Positions 1 to 8,777 of a stretch of DNA of 64,000 bases are shown one piece after another. Position numbers and translations under genes: made by a program. The notes beneath the pieces are model-generated. The model ran no database searches, was not told the origin of the DNA, and worked only from the letters and a program-made list of their open reading frames with translations. The number at the start of each line of letters is the position of its first letter. Position 1 is the first letter of the stretch. Origin of the DNA: an uncultured Macellibacteroides sp. (GTDB taxonomy: Bacteria; Bacteroidota; Bacteroidia; Bacteroidales; Tannerellaceae); contig NZ_OY762974.1 of NCBI RefSeq assembly GCF_963667135.1, positions 3,162,001 to 3,226,000 on the forward strand, in the 5' to 3' direction.

Positions 1-1214
1 GAATTCGGAAAAGAGAAGCCGAATTAACAGATATCATCGTGAGAGAGGGCGGAAAAACACAGGGACTTGCCAATGTTGAAGTCTTGTTTACCGCCGATTA
101 TATGGATTATATGGCTGAATGGGCCCGTCGTTACGAAGGCGAAATCATTCAAAGTGACCGCCCAAAAGAAAATATATTCCTGTTTAAAAAACCAATTGGG
201 GTAACTACCGGAATCCTGCCATGGAATTTTCCTTTTTTTCTGATTGCCAGAAAAGCAGCCCCCTCATTGGTTACAGGAAATACCATCGTGGTAAAACCGA
301 GCCAGTTAACTCCCGAAAATGCCTACGTATTTGCTCAGATTGTAGAAGAATCGGGATTACCTGCAGGTGTTTTTAATCTTGTAACCGGCAAAGGTTCAAT
401 CGTAGGCAACGAACTGGCAGCCAATCCTAAAGTAGGAATGGTAAGCCTTACAGGAAGCGTAGCAGCTGGTCAGCAGATTATGGTAGCTGCTGCACCCAAC
501 ATCACCAAGGTATCCCTCGAACTGGGAGGAAAAGCTCCCGCCATTGTTATGGATGATGCCGACATAGATTTGGCTGTAAAATCCATTATTGCATCCAGAG
601 TCATAAATACAGGACAGGTATGTAACTGCTGCGAACGGGTTTATGTCCACAAAAATGTAAAGGATGAATTCCAGCAAAAAGTTATTGCCGGAATGAAGAA
701 GGTGTTGACCGGAGATCCCGGTAAAGAAAAGAACCTGGACATGGGGCCGTTAATCGATGCCAACTCACTTCAATCCGTACAGGAGAAAGTGGAAAAAGCT
801 GTTCTTCAGGGAGCTAAGATTGCATGCGGAGGAAACAGGATTGGCAATAAAGGCTACTTCTTCGAACCAACCGTACTGACAGACGTAACACATACTATGG
901 ATATCGCTCACGAAGAAACCTTCGGCCCGGTATTACCTATCATCGAATTTACCGACATCAACCAGGCAATCGAATGGGCAAATGATTGTGAATACGGACT
1001 TACTTCATCCCTGTATACACAGAACCTCAATACGGCGCTCAAAGTAATTCGTTCGCTTAAGTTTGGAGAAACGTACATCAACAGAGAAAACTTCGAAGCC
1101 ATGCAAGGATTCCATGCAGGATGGCGCAAATCCGGAATTGGTGGAGCCGATGGCAAGCATGGACTGGAAGAATATCTGCAAACTCATGTTGTTTATGTTG
1201 AAACCCAGGATTAA
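1..1214 (+). CDS. aldA: Lactaldehyde dehydrogenase, 5'-truncated by window edge
   Basis: NAD-dependent aldehyde dehydrogenase that oxidises lactaldehyde (from fucose or rhamnose breakdown) to lactate in the cytoplasm. The reading frame is open from base 3, so the true start lies upstream and the first ATG at 39 is internal. The remaining ~400 residues follow E. coli AldA closely from memory: PWNFPFFLIARK, the glutamate motif LELGGKAP, the catalytic-cysteine stretch GQVCNCCERVY and the C-terminal GWRKSGIGGADGKHG. The stop overlaps the next ATG by one base (TAATG), so it is translationally coupled to lutA. Making lactate directly ahead of a lactate-oxidation operon is a coherent pathway. Family and substrate class are firm; glycolaldehyde is an alternative substrate. 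Confidence 0.93.
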   Translation, partial: IRKREAELTDIIVREGGKTQGLANVEVLFTADYMDYMAEWARRYEGEIIQSDRPKENIFLFKKPIGVTTGILPWNFPFFLIARKAAPSLVTGNTIVVKPSQLTPENAYVFAQIVEESGLPAGVFNLVTGKGSIVGNELAANPKVGMVSLTGSVAAGQQIMVAAAPNITKVSLELGGKAPAIVMDDADIDLAVKSIIASRVINTGQVCNCCERVYVHKNVKDEFQQKVIAGMKKVLTGDPGKEKNLDMGPLIDANSLQSVQEKVEKAVLQGAKIACGGNRIGNKGYFFEPTVLTDVTHTMDIAHEETFGPVLPIIEFTDINQAIEWANDCEYGLTSSLYTQNLNTALKVIRSLKFGETYINRENFEAMQGFHAGWRKSGIGGADGKHGLEEYLQTHVVYVETQD

Positions 1215-1966
1215 TGGACAACACGTATAAAATAGGATTATTTATCCCCTGTTATGTAAATGCAATATACCCCGAAGTGGGTATAGCAACCTACAAATTA
1301 CTTAAACATCTGGGATTACACGTAGATTATCCTATGGATCAAACCTGCTGCGGCCAGCCTATGGCCAACGCAGGCTTTGAAAACAAAGGATTAGCTGCCA
1401 TAGAAAGATTCGGCGAACTGTTCAAAGACTACGATTACATAGTAGGTCCTTCGGCAAGTTGTGTTGCTTTTGTAAAAGAAAATCACCCGCCGATACTTGC
1501 TGCACACGGGCATGTGTGCCAGACAGAAGGGAAAATCTATGACATCTGCGAATTCCTGCACGACGTAGTTAAACCGGACAAGCTTCCGGGAGAATTCCCC
1601 TATAAAGTGAGTGTGCATAACAGCTGCCACGGTGTGAGGGAATTACATCTGTCGTCCGCCAGTGAAGAGAATGTTACAAGGTATTCCAAGATAATGGATC
1701 TCCTTGCCCTAAAGGAGGGGATTCAACTAACGGAACCGAAAAGAGCGGACGAGTGCTGCGGTTTTGGTGGCATGTTTGCCGTTGAGGAACAGGCGGTATC
1801 TGTTGCCATGGGAAGGGATAAGCTACGCAGTCATATGGAAACAGGCGCCCAATACATTACCGGTGCCGACAGTTCATGCCTGATGCATATGCAGGGAATT
1901 GCCCGGAGAGAAAAACTGCCTGTAAAATTCATTCATGTTGCCGAAATATTAGCTAGTGGACTATGA
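1214..1966 (+). CDS. lutA: L-lactate utilisation (Fe-S) subunit LutA
   Basis: Subunit of the LutABC complex that oxidises L-lactate to pyruvate. The 250-residue protein has the two cysteine-rich CCG motifs of the family: TCCGQPMANAGF near residue 44 and ECCGFGGMFA near residue 180. Length matches LutA/LldE/YkgE proteins. It sits between aldA (1-base overlap) and lutB (4-base ATGA overlap), the standard lutABC order. No separate promoter is visible, so it is probably transcribed with aldA. Confidence 0.93.
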   Translation: MDNTYKIGLFIPCYVNAIYPEVGIATYKLLKHLGLHVDYPMDQTCCGQPMANAGFENKGLAAIERFGELFKDYDYIVGPSASCVAFVKENHPPILAAHGHVCQTEGKIYDICEFLHDVVKPDKLPGEFPYKVSVHNSCHGVRELHLSSASEENVTRYSKIMDLLALKEGIQLTEPKRADECCGFGGMFAVEEQAVSVAMGRDKLRSHMETGAQYITGADSSCLMHMQGIARREKLPVKFIHVAEILASGL

Positions 1967-3330
1967 ATAAAAATCATGTAACATCCGCGGAGAGATTTCT
2001 AAAGGATAAAGAAGGTGCGCAATGGCATAACGAAACACTTTGGATTACCCGCGAGAAAAGAGACAAGATGGCGATGGGTATCCCCGAATGGGAAGAGTTG
2101 CGCGAACTGGCGAGCAGCATAAAGATGCACGCCATCACACACCTGGACGAGTATCTTCTGCAATTTGCAGAAGCAGCCGAAAAGAATGGAGCAACCGTAC
2201 ACTGGGCAAAAGATGCCACGGAGCACAATGAAATTGTACTGGACCTTCTTCGTAAACATAACGCCGGTAAAGTAGTGAAAAGCAAATCGATGCTAACAGA
2301 GGAATGTTGTCTTGATGATTTCCTGTGCGATAATGGCATCAATGTGATTGAAAGCGACCTTGGCGAACGGATTCTCCAGCTCCTAAACCAGCCCCCCAGT
2401 CACATTGTTATGCCAGCCATTCACCTGAAGAGGCAAATTATCGGGAAGCTCTTTGAAGAAAAACTGCATACCGAAGAAGGAAATTCCGATCCCACCTACC
2501 TCACAGGCTGCATGCGGGAGAACCTCAGACAAGAATTTCTGTCGACCGAAGTAGCTATGACAGGAGCTAATTTCGGAATAGCAGAAACAGGCGACGTTGT
2601 GGTCTGTACCAACGAAGGCAATGCAGATATGGGAACCTCCCAGGCAAACGTTCATATCGTATCCATGGGTATCGAGAAAGTGATACCAGATCGCGATTCG
2701 TTAGCCGTTTTCACACGCTTACTCGCGCGGTCCGCCACAGGGCAACCCATAACCTCCTATACGTCGCAGTATCGCAAGCCCCGCAAAGGAGGCGAACTAC
2801 ATATCATATTGGTAGATAATGGGCGAAGCGATATCCTGGGAAATAAGGAACACATGCAAACACTAAAATGCATCCGCTGCGGAGCATGCATGAATACCTG
2901 CCCGGTTTACCGCAGAAGCGGAGGATATTCCTATTCCTATTTTATACCCGGTCCCATTGGAATTAACCTGGGTATGCTTAAATCACCTCAGGAATATTAT
3001 ACCAACCTATCAGCCTGTACACTTTGTTTTTCCTGCAACAATGTATGCCCGGTCAAGATTGATCTGGGCAATCAGATTTACAGATGGAGGCAAAGCCTTG
3101 ATTCCATAGGCAAAGCCAACCCGGCAAAAAAAATGTTGTCGAACGGCATGAGTATCCTGTTCAATCACCCCGGCCTCTTTCGTAGCGCTTTACAAATGGC
3201 CCCGGTAGTCAACAAAATACCCCGTCCGCTTAAGTACAATAAGCTCAATAAATGGGGAGAGGGAAGGGAGCTGCCCGAATTTGTCCCCGAGACTTTTACC
3301 TCCTGGTGGAATAAAAACGTGAAGCGATGA
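1963..3330 (+). CDS. lutB: L-lactate utilisation iron-sulfur protein LutB
   Basis: Large LutB/LldF subunit of the lactate oxidation complex, 455 residues. The N-terminal two-thirds is a LUD domain (ETGDVVVCTNEGNADMGTS). Two 4Fe-4S clusters follow near residues 303-323 (CIRCGACMNTCPVY) and 352-368 (CTLCFSCNNVCPVK), and the C-terminus has the usual hydrophobic/basic tail. The start codon lies inside the last codons of lutA and the stop overlaps lutC by four bases, showing tight coupling. Confidence 0.94.
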   Translation: MNKNHVTSAERFLKDKEGAQWHNETLWITREKRDKMAMGIPEWEELRELASSIKMHAITHLDEYLLQFAEAAEKNGATVHWAKDATEHNEIVLDLLRKHNAGKVVKSKSMLTEECCLDDFLCDNGINVIESDLGERILQLLNQPPSHIVMPAIHLKRQIIGKLFEEKLHTEEGNSDPTYLTGCMRENLRQEFLSTEVAMTGANFGIAETGDVVVCTNEGNADMGTSQANVHIVSMGIEKVIPDRDSLAVFTRLLARSATGQPITSYTSQYRKPRKGGELHIILVDNGRSDILGNKEHMQTLKCIRCGACMNTCPVYRRSGGYSYSYFIPGPIGINLGMLKSPQEYYTNLSACTLCFSCNNVCPVKIDLGNQIYRWRQSLDSIGKANPAKKMLSNGMSILFNHPGLFRSALQMAPVVNKIPRPLKYNKLNKWGEGRELPEFVPETFTSWWNKNVKR

Positions 3331-3902
3331 ATAGTAAAGATCAGATTTTAAACAGCATAAGGCAACACAGCCAGGTTAAATACGATAGGCCCGTCATTAC
3401 ACCGGATGCCATCCAATTTTCCGATAAAGTAAAACAGTTTATCGACGAAAGCAAAAGAGTGGGAGGGGATGCCGTTCTTTTAAAAGACGGCGAAGACGTA
3501 AACCAGTTAATAGCCGACCTGTACCCCGATGCCAAAACTATCGCATCGAATGTAGCCAATATTACATCCACAATGAACCCGGACTTAGTCGATACGCCCC
3601 GGCAACTCAACGGGATTGATCTGGGAATCGTAGAAGGCGAGATTGGTGTAGCAGAAAACGGAGCTGTCTGGATTCCACAAAATGTAAAAGAAAGGGCATT
3701 CTATTTTATAGTCGACCACCTAATTATTCTTCTCAGCAAAGACAAGCTGGTAAACAACATGCACGAAGCCTATAAAATTCAACAGTTCACCGGGTACGGA
3801 TTTGGCGTCTTTATATCCGGCCCTTCCAAAACGGCAGATATAGAGCAAGCACTAGTAAAGGGAGCCCACGGTGCCAAAGGCGTAACAGTAATCCTTGTAT
3901 AA
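3327..3902 (+). CDS. lutC: Lactate utilisation protein LutC (LUD domain)
   Basis: Third subunit of the lactate oxidation complex, a 191-residue single LUD-domain protein of LutC/LldG/YkgG type. Visible family features are GEIGVAENGAVWIPQ near the middle and the C-terminal FISGPSKTADIEQALVKGAHG. It overlaps lutB by four bases and ends the operon. No clear terminator hairpin was seen in the AT-rich 178 bases that follow. Confidence 0.92.
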   Translation: MNSKDQILNSIRQHSQVKYDRPVITPDAIQFSDKVKQFIDESKRVGGDAVLLKDGEDVNQLIADLYPDAKTIASNVANITSTMNPDLVDTPRQLNGIDLGIVEGEIGVAENGAVWIPQNVKERAFYFIVDHLIILLSKDKLVNNMHEAYKIQQFTGYGFGVFISGPSKTADIEQALVKGAHGAKGVTVILV

Positions 3903-3987
3903 TGGCTTCATTTATTGATTTATACAACTAGCTAATTGAGTCTGGAAATTCATTTTAGAAAAATAATAATAATAAATATGATAATAC

Positions 3988-4020
3988 TTGATTAATAATT
4001 AATAAAAACGAATATATTTG
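3988..4020 (+). promoter_or_regulatory. Bacteroidetes-type promoter for the YidD-fusion gene
   Basis: A TATATTTG -7 element at 4013-4020 has a TTG at 3988-3990 about 22 bases upstream, matching the TTTG/TAnnTTTG Bacteroidetes pattern. It lies 60 bases ahead of the ATG at 4081 in the gap after lutC, so the next gene probably has its own promoter. Confidence 0.5.
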
Positions 4021-4080
4021 TGCGATTAATCAATGGAATAAATATAAAAGATTAGACTAATCTTTTATTGAATTGTTTTT

Positions 4081-5313
4081 ATGGGGACACAAAAATATAC
4101 CTTCTTATTAACTCTTTTAAGCTTATTAATTATAGCGAACAGCTCCAGACTCCAAGCTCAGGAGAAGCATGATGGGGAGATATCACACACTTATATATCA
4201 GATCAGGATTCTATCACTTCCGATCAGTCTGCGGTAAAAGACTATATTGGATTTTATCAGTCTTATATTAGTGGGGCTAAGGGCTCGGGTTGCGCCATGT
4301 ACCCATCATGTTCAAACTATGGCTTAATGGTATTTAATCAAAGACCTTTCTTTGAAGCAATGGCCCTTACCGCAGATAGACTGATAAGGTGTAGTCACGA
4401 TCGAAAATATTACGATGAAACTTACGAATACGGAAAGTCCTCGCTACTTGACTTCCCGCCCTACATGAAGAACCCGGATAGTTTGGTTTATAAATCAAAA
4501 GAATATTTTTATACTGACAATTTAAAAAGCTTCGATAAAAAAGACAGCACTACACTCTTTATAAATCATCTCATTAACAACAACGACTATATTGGTGCTT
4601 TATCTGAAATCAACAGAACATTATTTTATGATAAAAATGCCGGGGCGGATATTTATGCTAAAAAACTGATTTGTTATGACGCCTTGAATAGAGAAGAAGA
4701 TGGAGTCTACGACTACACCATGAATTTCCCTGACTGCATTAAATCAAATCCCTCTGTAATCATTAAAGCGGTAAGATTGTACATGGATATGAACAATAAT
4801 AAGGAAGCGATGGATTTATTAAACCGCATTACAGAAATCACTCCGGATTCATCCCTTCTGTATAAAAAATATGTGCTAGAAGGAATGATCCATATCCGGA
4901 CAAATGCATTTAATGAGGCGAAATGCTCCTTTTTAAAATCAGCACAGTATACAGACGTGCCATCCGTACCAACCGCAAATCTCGAAATAATAAAACAACT
5001 CTCTGATATCAAAATGAAAAAACCAGCCGTTGCAAGGTTTTTATCTATCATACCGGGTGCGGGTTATATTTATACCAAACAAACTCAGAATGCAGTTACC
5101 TCTTTAATAATAAACTCATTATTGGCCTATGCTACTTACACAAGTATTAAGTCAGAGAATTATGGTGTGGCGGGGCTAATGGGCGTGTTTTCATTATCTT
5201 TTTATTTTGGAAATATTATTGGGGCAGGTAATAGCGCCAAGAAATATAATCAATATCAAATCAAACAACAAGCCAACAGACTTATGTATTATAATCAAAT
5301 TAATAACTTTTAA
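4081..5313 (+). CDS. Exported YidD-domain protein fused to repeat region and C-terminal membrane domain
   Basis: A 410-residue protein with three parts. Residues 1-26 form a signal peptide ending LQAQ. Residues ~52-118 are a YidD domain (FYQSYISG, GCAMYPSCSNYG, RLIRCSHD), which in E. coli YidD is a ~85-residue helper of membrane-protein insertion. Residues ~150-320 are helical and TPR-like. The C-terminal ~90 residues (PGAGYIYTKQTQNAVTSLI and two hydrophobic stretches) resemble the DUF5683/TM2-like domain of Bacteroidetes envelope proteins. The next gene starts 11 bases later, so the two are probably co-transcribed. The domain assignment is good; the cellular role is unknown, and export would place YidD in the periplasm, unlike the classical protein. 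Confidence 0.75.
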   Translation: MGTQKYTFLLTLLSLLIIANSSRLQAQEKHDGEISHTYISDQDSITSDQSAVKDYIGFYQSYISGAKGSGCAMYPSCSNYGLMVFNQRPFFEAMALTADRLIRCSHDRKYYDETYEYGKSSLLDFPPYMKNPDSLVYKSKEYFYTDNLKSFDKKDSTTLFINHLINNNDYIGALSEINRTLFYDKNAGADIYAKKLICYDALNREEDGVYDYTMNFPDCIKSNPSVIIKAVRLYMDMNNNKEAMDLLNRITEITPDSSLLYKKYVLEGMIHIRTNAFNEAKCSFLKSAQYTDVPSVPTANLEIIKQLSDIKMKKPAVARFLSIIPGAGYIYTKQTQNAVTSLIINSLLAYATYTSIKSENYGVAGLMGVFSLSFYFGNIIGAGNSAKKYNQYQIKQQANRLMYYNQINNF

Positions 5314-5324
5314 ATTTTATCGCA

Positions 5325-5849
5325 ATGTTTGAAAAATTATCTAACAAATGTTTCCTTAAAACGACAGCAATGTTATTGTCGTTTGCAATGATGTTTATGT
5401 CCTTTACTTTGCCAGCAGGACCGGTTACGTTAAAAAGCGGATCCATTATTCCTTTGGAACTGCTAAGCACTATTTCAAGTAAAGATTGCAGGTCAGGTCA
5501 AATGATCGACTTCAAAGTTATAAAAGATGTAGTAGCCGAAGGCAAGACTGTTATACCGGCAGGTTCAATTGCTAAAGGACAGATTTCCAGAGTTAAGAAA
5601 AGCGGACTTTTGGGTAGCGAAGGACAAATCGAAGTTGTAATCAGAAGCGTAACAGCTGTTGATGGAACAGATGTATATTTGACTGGAGCAAGCCTTAACG
5701 ATGAAGGAAGCAATCAAGTAGCTTTATCAATTGTTTTGACTTTTCTTTGCCTTTTTGGTTTCTTAATTAAAGGAGGTAATGCCGAAATCCCTGCAGGAAC
5801 ATTATGTAATGCAACAGTTGCAGGAAACACAACAATAAATGTGGACTAG
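5325..5849 (+). CDS. Small secreted or membrane-anchored hypothetical protein
   Basis: A 174-residue protein that I do not recognise beyond general features. Residues ~1-31 look like a signal peptide ending near LPAGP. The mature part is beta-rich with two IPAGS/IPAGT motifs (VIPAGSIAKGQI and EIPAGTLCNATV), a pattern seen in periplasmic beta-barrel linkers where a coated value is stored in the envelope. A single hydrophobic segment (LSIVLTFLCLFGFLI) lies near residue 140. It starts 11 bases after the YidD-fusion gene and probably shares its mRNA, so the two may act in the same envelope process. Confidence 0.65.
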   Translation: MFEKLSNKCFLKTTAMLLSFAMMFMSFTLPAGPVTLKSGSIIPLELLSTISSKDCRSGQMIDFKVIKDVVAEGKTVIPAGSIAKGQISRVKKSGLLGSEGQIEVVIRSVTAVDGTDVYLTGASLNDEGSNQVALSIVLTFLCLFGFLIKGGNAEIPAGTLCNATVAGNTTINVD

Positions 5850-5884
5850 GAATTGGATGATTTTTCAGGAGAATTAACCAAGTA

Positions 5885-5938
5885 TGTTATATAACATATT
5901 AAATTGATTTGGTGGTTAGAAAAACTCCCTTATCTTTG
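5885..5938 (+). promoter_or_regulatory. Promoter with palindromic upstream box (sRNA unit 1)
   Basis: The palindrome TGTTATATAACA at 5885-5896 is followed by TTTG at 5908-5911, a 19-base spacer and TATCTTTG at 5931-5938, an excellent Bacteroidetes promoter. The same order and spacing recurs at 20877-20930. No ORF with a credible start follows; the transcript would run into the hairpin at 6001-6026. Confidence 0.6.
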
Positions 5939-5944
5939 CATCAT

Positions 5945-6031
5945 TATGACCCGGACATAGTTCCGGACATTCATAAGTTAAGGTTTTGGTTAAAATAAGA
6001 AAGTTCGGTTCGTGAGAGTCGGACTTTTTGC
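5945..6031 (+). ncRNA. Candidate small RNA, copy 1 of a two-copy family
   Basis: Predicted transcript of ~85 bases from the promoter ending at 5938 to an intrinsic-terminator-like hairpin. The 3' hairpin at 6001-6026 pairs AAGTTCGG with TCGGACTT around a GTGAGA loop and is followed by a T tract. A second small hairpin (CCGGA/TCCGG) lies at 5951-5967. The hairpin and its GAGAGTCGGACTTTTT end are almost identical at 20961-20990. It could instead be an attenuated leader or simply a shared terminator, but the presence of a promoter in both copies favours a short RNA. Confidence 0.45.
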
Positions 6032-6063
6032 TTTTATACCAAATAGCTTTTATACCAAAAGTA

Positions 6064-6100
6064 AAGAGGATACCCTTTTGGGGGTACCCTCTTTATTTTT
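6064..6100. terminator. Bidirectional terminator between convergent transcripts
   Basis: AAAGAGGATACCC at 6063-6075 pairs with the opposite arm ending CCCTCTTT at 6093 (one A-C mismatch in 13 pairs), with T-rich flanks on both strands. It separates the plus-strand genes and sRNA unit from the minus-strand ompA-like gene. Confidence 0.7.
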
Positions 6101-6116
6101 GTGAAGTAACAGCTTC

Positions 6117-7250
6117 TTACTTAGAAAGAAGAATAGTTACACGATTCCAATCGTTATTGTCTGGGTAAGGTTGTTGCTTGTCGCCATTGTTAACTACAGT
6201 AAAGCGATTTTCCGAAATACCATATTTTTCTTTCAACGCTTTAACAACAGCATTAGAACGCTTTTCGCTCAACTTTTGGTTAAATGCGGCTGTTCCTGTT
6301 TTTTTGTCGGCATAACTTGAAATAACAACTTTAGCCTCAGGATTTTCCTTCAGGAATTGAGCTGCATTATATATATTGATTTCTTGGTTAGTGTCTATTA
6401 CTGATTTACCAATACGGAAAACAACAACAGTATTCAATTCTTCTTTTGCTTCAGGTACATTATTTGCAACAGGCTCAGCTACTACCTGTTTCTTTTCGCA
6501 GCAAGCTTTTAACTCATCGATCTGACCTCTTTGTTCGTTGATTTTATCGTTCAGCGTTTTAATAAGAGTAGGATCGGCTACGTCTACTGTTTCAAAACCT
6601 CTGGTTTTAAAACGATAAGTAACACCAGCCAATACGTTAAGAGTACCATCGTAATTTTCGCCTCCCGAAACACCGTTAAAGTCGTCACGCAATAAGTTAG
6701 CGTTTGCTTCCAGATTTAAACTCCACGCTTCGTTCAAACGGAAATCACCCTGTAATCCGATACGAGGAGATATGCTGTTGGTTGCGTGCCAGTTTTCGTC
6801 CGAATTTTCAAATCCGTGTACATAACCCAATCCCATAATACCAATCAAATTAAATACCCGATCTTCTTTGTATGGTAGAAAAATATTGGTCAGGCTAAAT
6901 AATGCGTCTACGTTGGCATTTAGGTATTTGATGTCGTAGGTGTAATCGAACTTGTAGTTGCTTGAAGTCCATCCACCTAACTGAAGGCGTCCACCAACCT
7001 GAGGCGAGAAGAATTTACCTACACTTACTGCAGCTGTTGGGCTGAGGTTATCTCCAAAAGAGGCTGGTTTGTGATTTTCGCTGAACGTATACTGTCCGCC
7101 AATCTGACCCTGGATAAACCAATTATCCCAAAAACCGTACTGCTTCAACGCTTTTTCCTGGTTCTGCGAAGTAATAGTTGTTGTTTCATTTTGAGCAAAT
7201 AGTCCGATTGGAGCCATTGCCAATAAAGCGATTAGTAATTTTTTTTTCAT
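6117..7250 (-). CDS. OmpA-family outer membrane protein
   Basis: Outer-membrane porin/anchor of 377 residues. It has a signal peptide (MKKKLLIALLAMAPIGLFAQ), an N-terminal eight-strand-type barrel (residues ~30-215, many alternating aromatic strands, ending TYRFKTRGFE), a linker with a CC pair at ~248, and a C-terminal OmpA peptidoglycan-binding domain (~270-377; KLSEKRSNAVVKALKEKYGI, then NDWNRVTILLSK). This is the usual length for Bacteroidales OmpA proteins. It is monocistronic, with a promoter at 7300-7307 and a terminator at 6064-6100. Confidence 0.9.
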   Translation of the reverse strand: MKKKLLIALLAMAPIGLFAQNETTTITSQNQEKALKQYGFWDNWFIQGQIGGQYTFSENHKPASFGDNLSPTAAVSVGKFFSPQVGGRLQLGGWTSSNYKFDYTYDIKYLNANVDALFSLTNIFLPYKEDRVFNLIGIMGLGYVHGFENSDENWHATNSISPRIGLQGDFRLNEAWSLNLEANANLLRDDFNGVSGGENYDGTLNVLAGVTYRFKTRGFETVDVADPTLIKTLNDKINEQRGQIDELKACCEKKQVVAEPVANNVPEAKEELNTVVVFRIGKSVIDTNQEINIYNAAQFLKENPEAKVVISSYADKKTGTAAFNQKLSEKRSNAVVKALKEKYGISENRFTVVNNGDKQQPYPDNNDWNRVTILLSK

Positions 7251-7299
7251 AATTCAATTTCGTTAAATTTTATATAATACCTTAAATAAAAACTTGGGA

Positions 7300-7307
7300 C
7301 AAAGGTA
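7300..7307 (-). promoter_or_regulatory. -7 element for the OmpA-family gene
   Basis: The minus strand reads TACCTTTG here, 50 bases upstream of the ATG at 7250, fitting TAnnTTTG with a ~40-base leader. No well-spaced -33 element was found. Confidence 0.5.
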
Positions 7308-7701
7308 TTTCTAATCATTTTTAATCATTTATACAAACTAGCCTAAGAATTATACATTATATCTTTTTTTTTAAATTTTAATATATAATAGAGGCAATTA
7401 ATTGTGTTATATGGATTATTTACACTTCATTTGTACAAGTATTCGCTTTAAATTACTCGATAAATGAAATAATAGAGTAATTAATTGTAGTTTTTGTTTA
7501 TATAAATGTCTAAACTTTAGCTTATTAGGGGCTATGTGCTTTAATTAGTGATACGAAGTTTGATGTTTGTGAAATCTAACCTTTTGAGATAGTTGACTAT
7601 TTTTTATAAAAAATGATATTTTTTCTTGTGAGAACCAAAATAAATGGATTCTCCAATTGCCGGAGGCAATAAACTAGAAAATTTATTTTAATATAAAAAA
7701 T
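7308..7701. other. AT-rich intergenic region, no gene seen
   Basis: About 390 bases of very AT-rich DNA between the divergent OmpA-family and AraC genes. No ORF, tRNA or convincing repeat was seen. It presumably holds the regulatory region of the AraC gene; the long A/T runs are typical of Bacteroidales promoter regions. Confidence 0.5.
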
Positions 7702-8580
7702 ATGGAAATAACTTTTAGCTCTTGTTATCTAGCTCCAATCAATCTGCCAAAAGGCAAACAAGCCGAGATTGAAACGGGAGATCATTCTACTATTTTATTT
7801 GTTTTATCAGGAACAGTATCGGTTTACTGTGACGATTTTTTACAAACTAAAATGAATGTAACCAATGGAATGATATTTTTACCCCGAGGCCACCATTATA
7901 TACTAAAAGCAATCGAGTCGGCCTCTTATGTGAAAAACGAAACGACAATAACCTTTATAAAGAATGTCAGCCGGTGGTTAGCACAGGTTTCGGAGAATGA
8001 CATTAATAATAAGAATCAGAATTATATTTTACCATTAAAGCATAATGTAAGATGTTTTCTTGATTTAGTAAGGCAATATAATTCCACGATGGGTTTCAAA
8101 ATATCCGAAATGGCAGAATGGAAACAGAATGGATTGTTTCTTGTCTTAAAGAACACCTATTCCACGCATGAACTTGCATCGTTTTTTTCGTCAATACAAG
8201 GTGTCGATCTGGACTTTAAGGGCTTTGTTTATGCAAACTATGAATCAGTCAGAAATGTGTTAGAATTTGCCGAATTGGCAAAATGTAGTCTAAGTGTCTT
8301 TTGCCGTGAGTTTAAGAGGAACTTCGGCGAGTCTGCTTATCAGTGGATGCTTAAACGTAAGTCAAATCATATATTGCGAGACATACTTCAGACCTCAATT
8401 CCTTTTCAGGAGTTAGCGGAGAAGTATCAGTTCTCTTCGCAGGCCCATTTTACAAAATTCTGCAAGCAACGATATAATCTTACACCCAAAGATCTGCGTA
8501 ACAGCGACAAGAATGATATAGCTCATTATATCAACGAACCGTTTTACTTCAGGTATTCCTCTGTCAATGCTACCCAATAA
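7702..8580 (+). CDS. AraC-family transcriptional regulator
   Basis: Cytoplasmic DNA-binding regulator of 292 residues. The N-terminal ~90 residues form a cupin-like sensor (TILFVLSGTVSVYCDD, then MIFLPRGHHY). The C-terminal ~85 residues are the double helix-turn-helix (LAKCSLSVFCREFKRNFGES, then IPFQELAEKYQFSSQAHFTKFCKQRYN). It resembles the many Bacteroidales AraC proteins with poorly conserved sensor domains. It stands alone, divergent from the OmpA-family gene. Target and ligand are unknown. Confidence 0.88.
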   Translation: MEITFSSCYLAPINLPKGKQAEIETGDHSTILFVLSGTVSVYCDDFLQTKMNVTNGMIFLPRGHHYILKAIESASYVKNETTITFIKNVSRWLAQVSENDINNKNQNYILPLKHNVRCFLDLVRQYNSTMGFKISEMAEWKQNGLFLVLKNTYSTHELASFFSSIQGVDLDFKGFVYANYESVRNVLEFAELAKCSLSVFCREFKRNFGESAYQWMLKRKSNHILRDILQTSIPFQELAEKYQFSSQAHFTKFCKQRYNLTPKDLRNSDKNDIAHYINEPFYFRYSSVNATQ

Positions 8581-8777
8581 GCAGCGCCTATAGGCAGAAT
8601 GTCTTGATTGAAAACATATCGCGGATTCTTTCTTACTCTTTTGCAGTTTTAATTTATGGAATAATTATACAAATTCTTTTTTATTTCAAAGTGAAACCGT
8701 ACTTTCGGAATTTCAATGATACCTTTATCGCAGAGATGTGAAAAGGGAATTTGTGAAACCAATTAATAAGAGATCCA

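Noticed and set aside
1-6. GAATTC at the very first base
   Set aside because: Could suggest a cloning junction, but aldA is open in frame across it, so it carries no information about origin.
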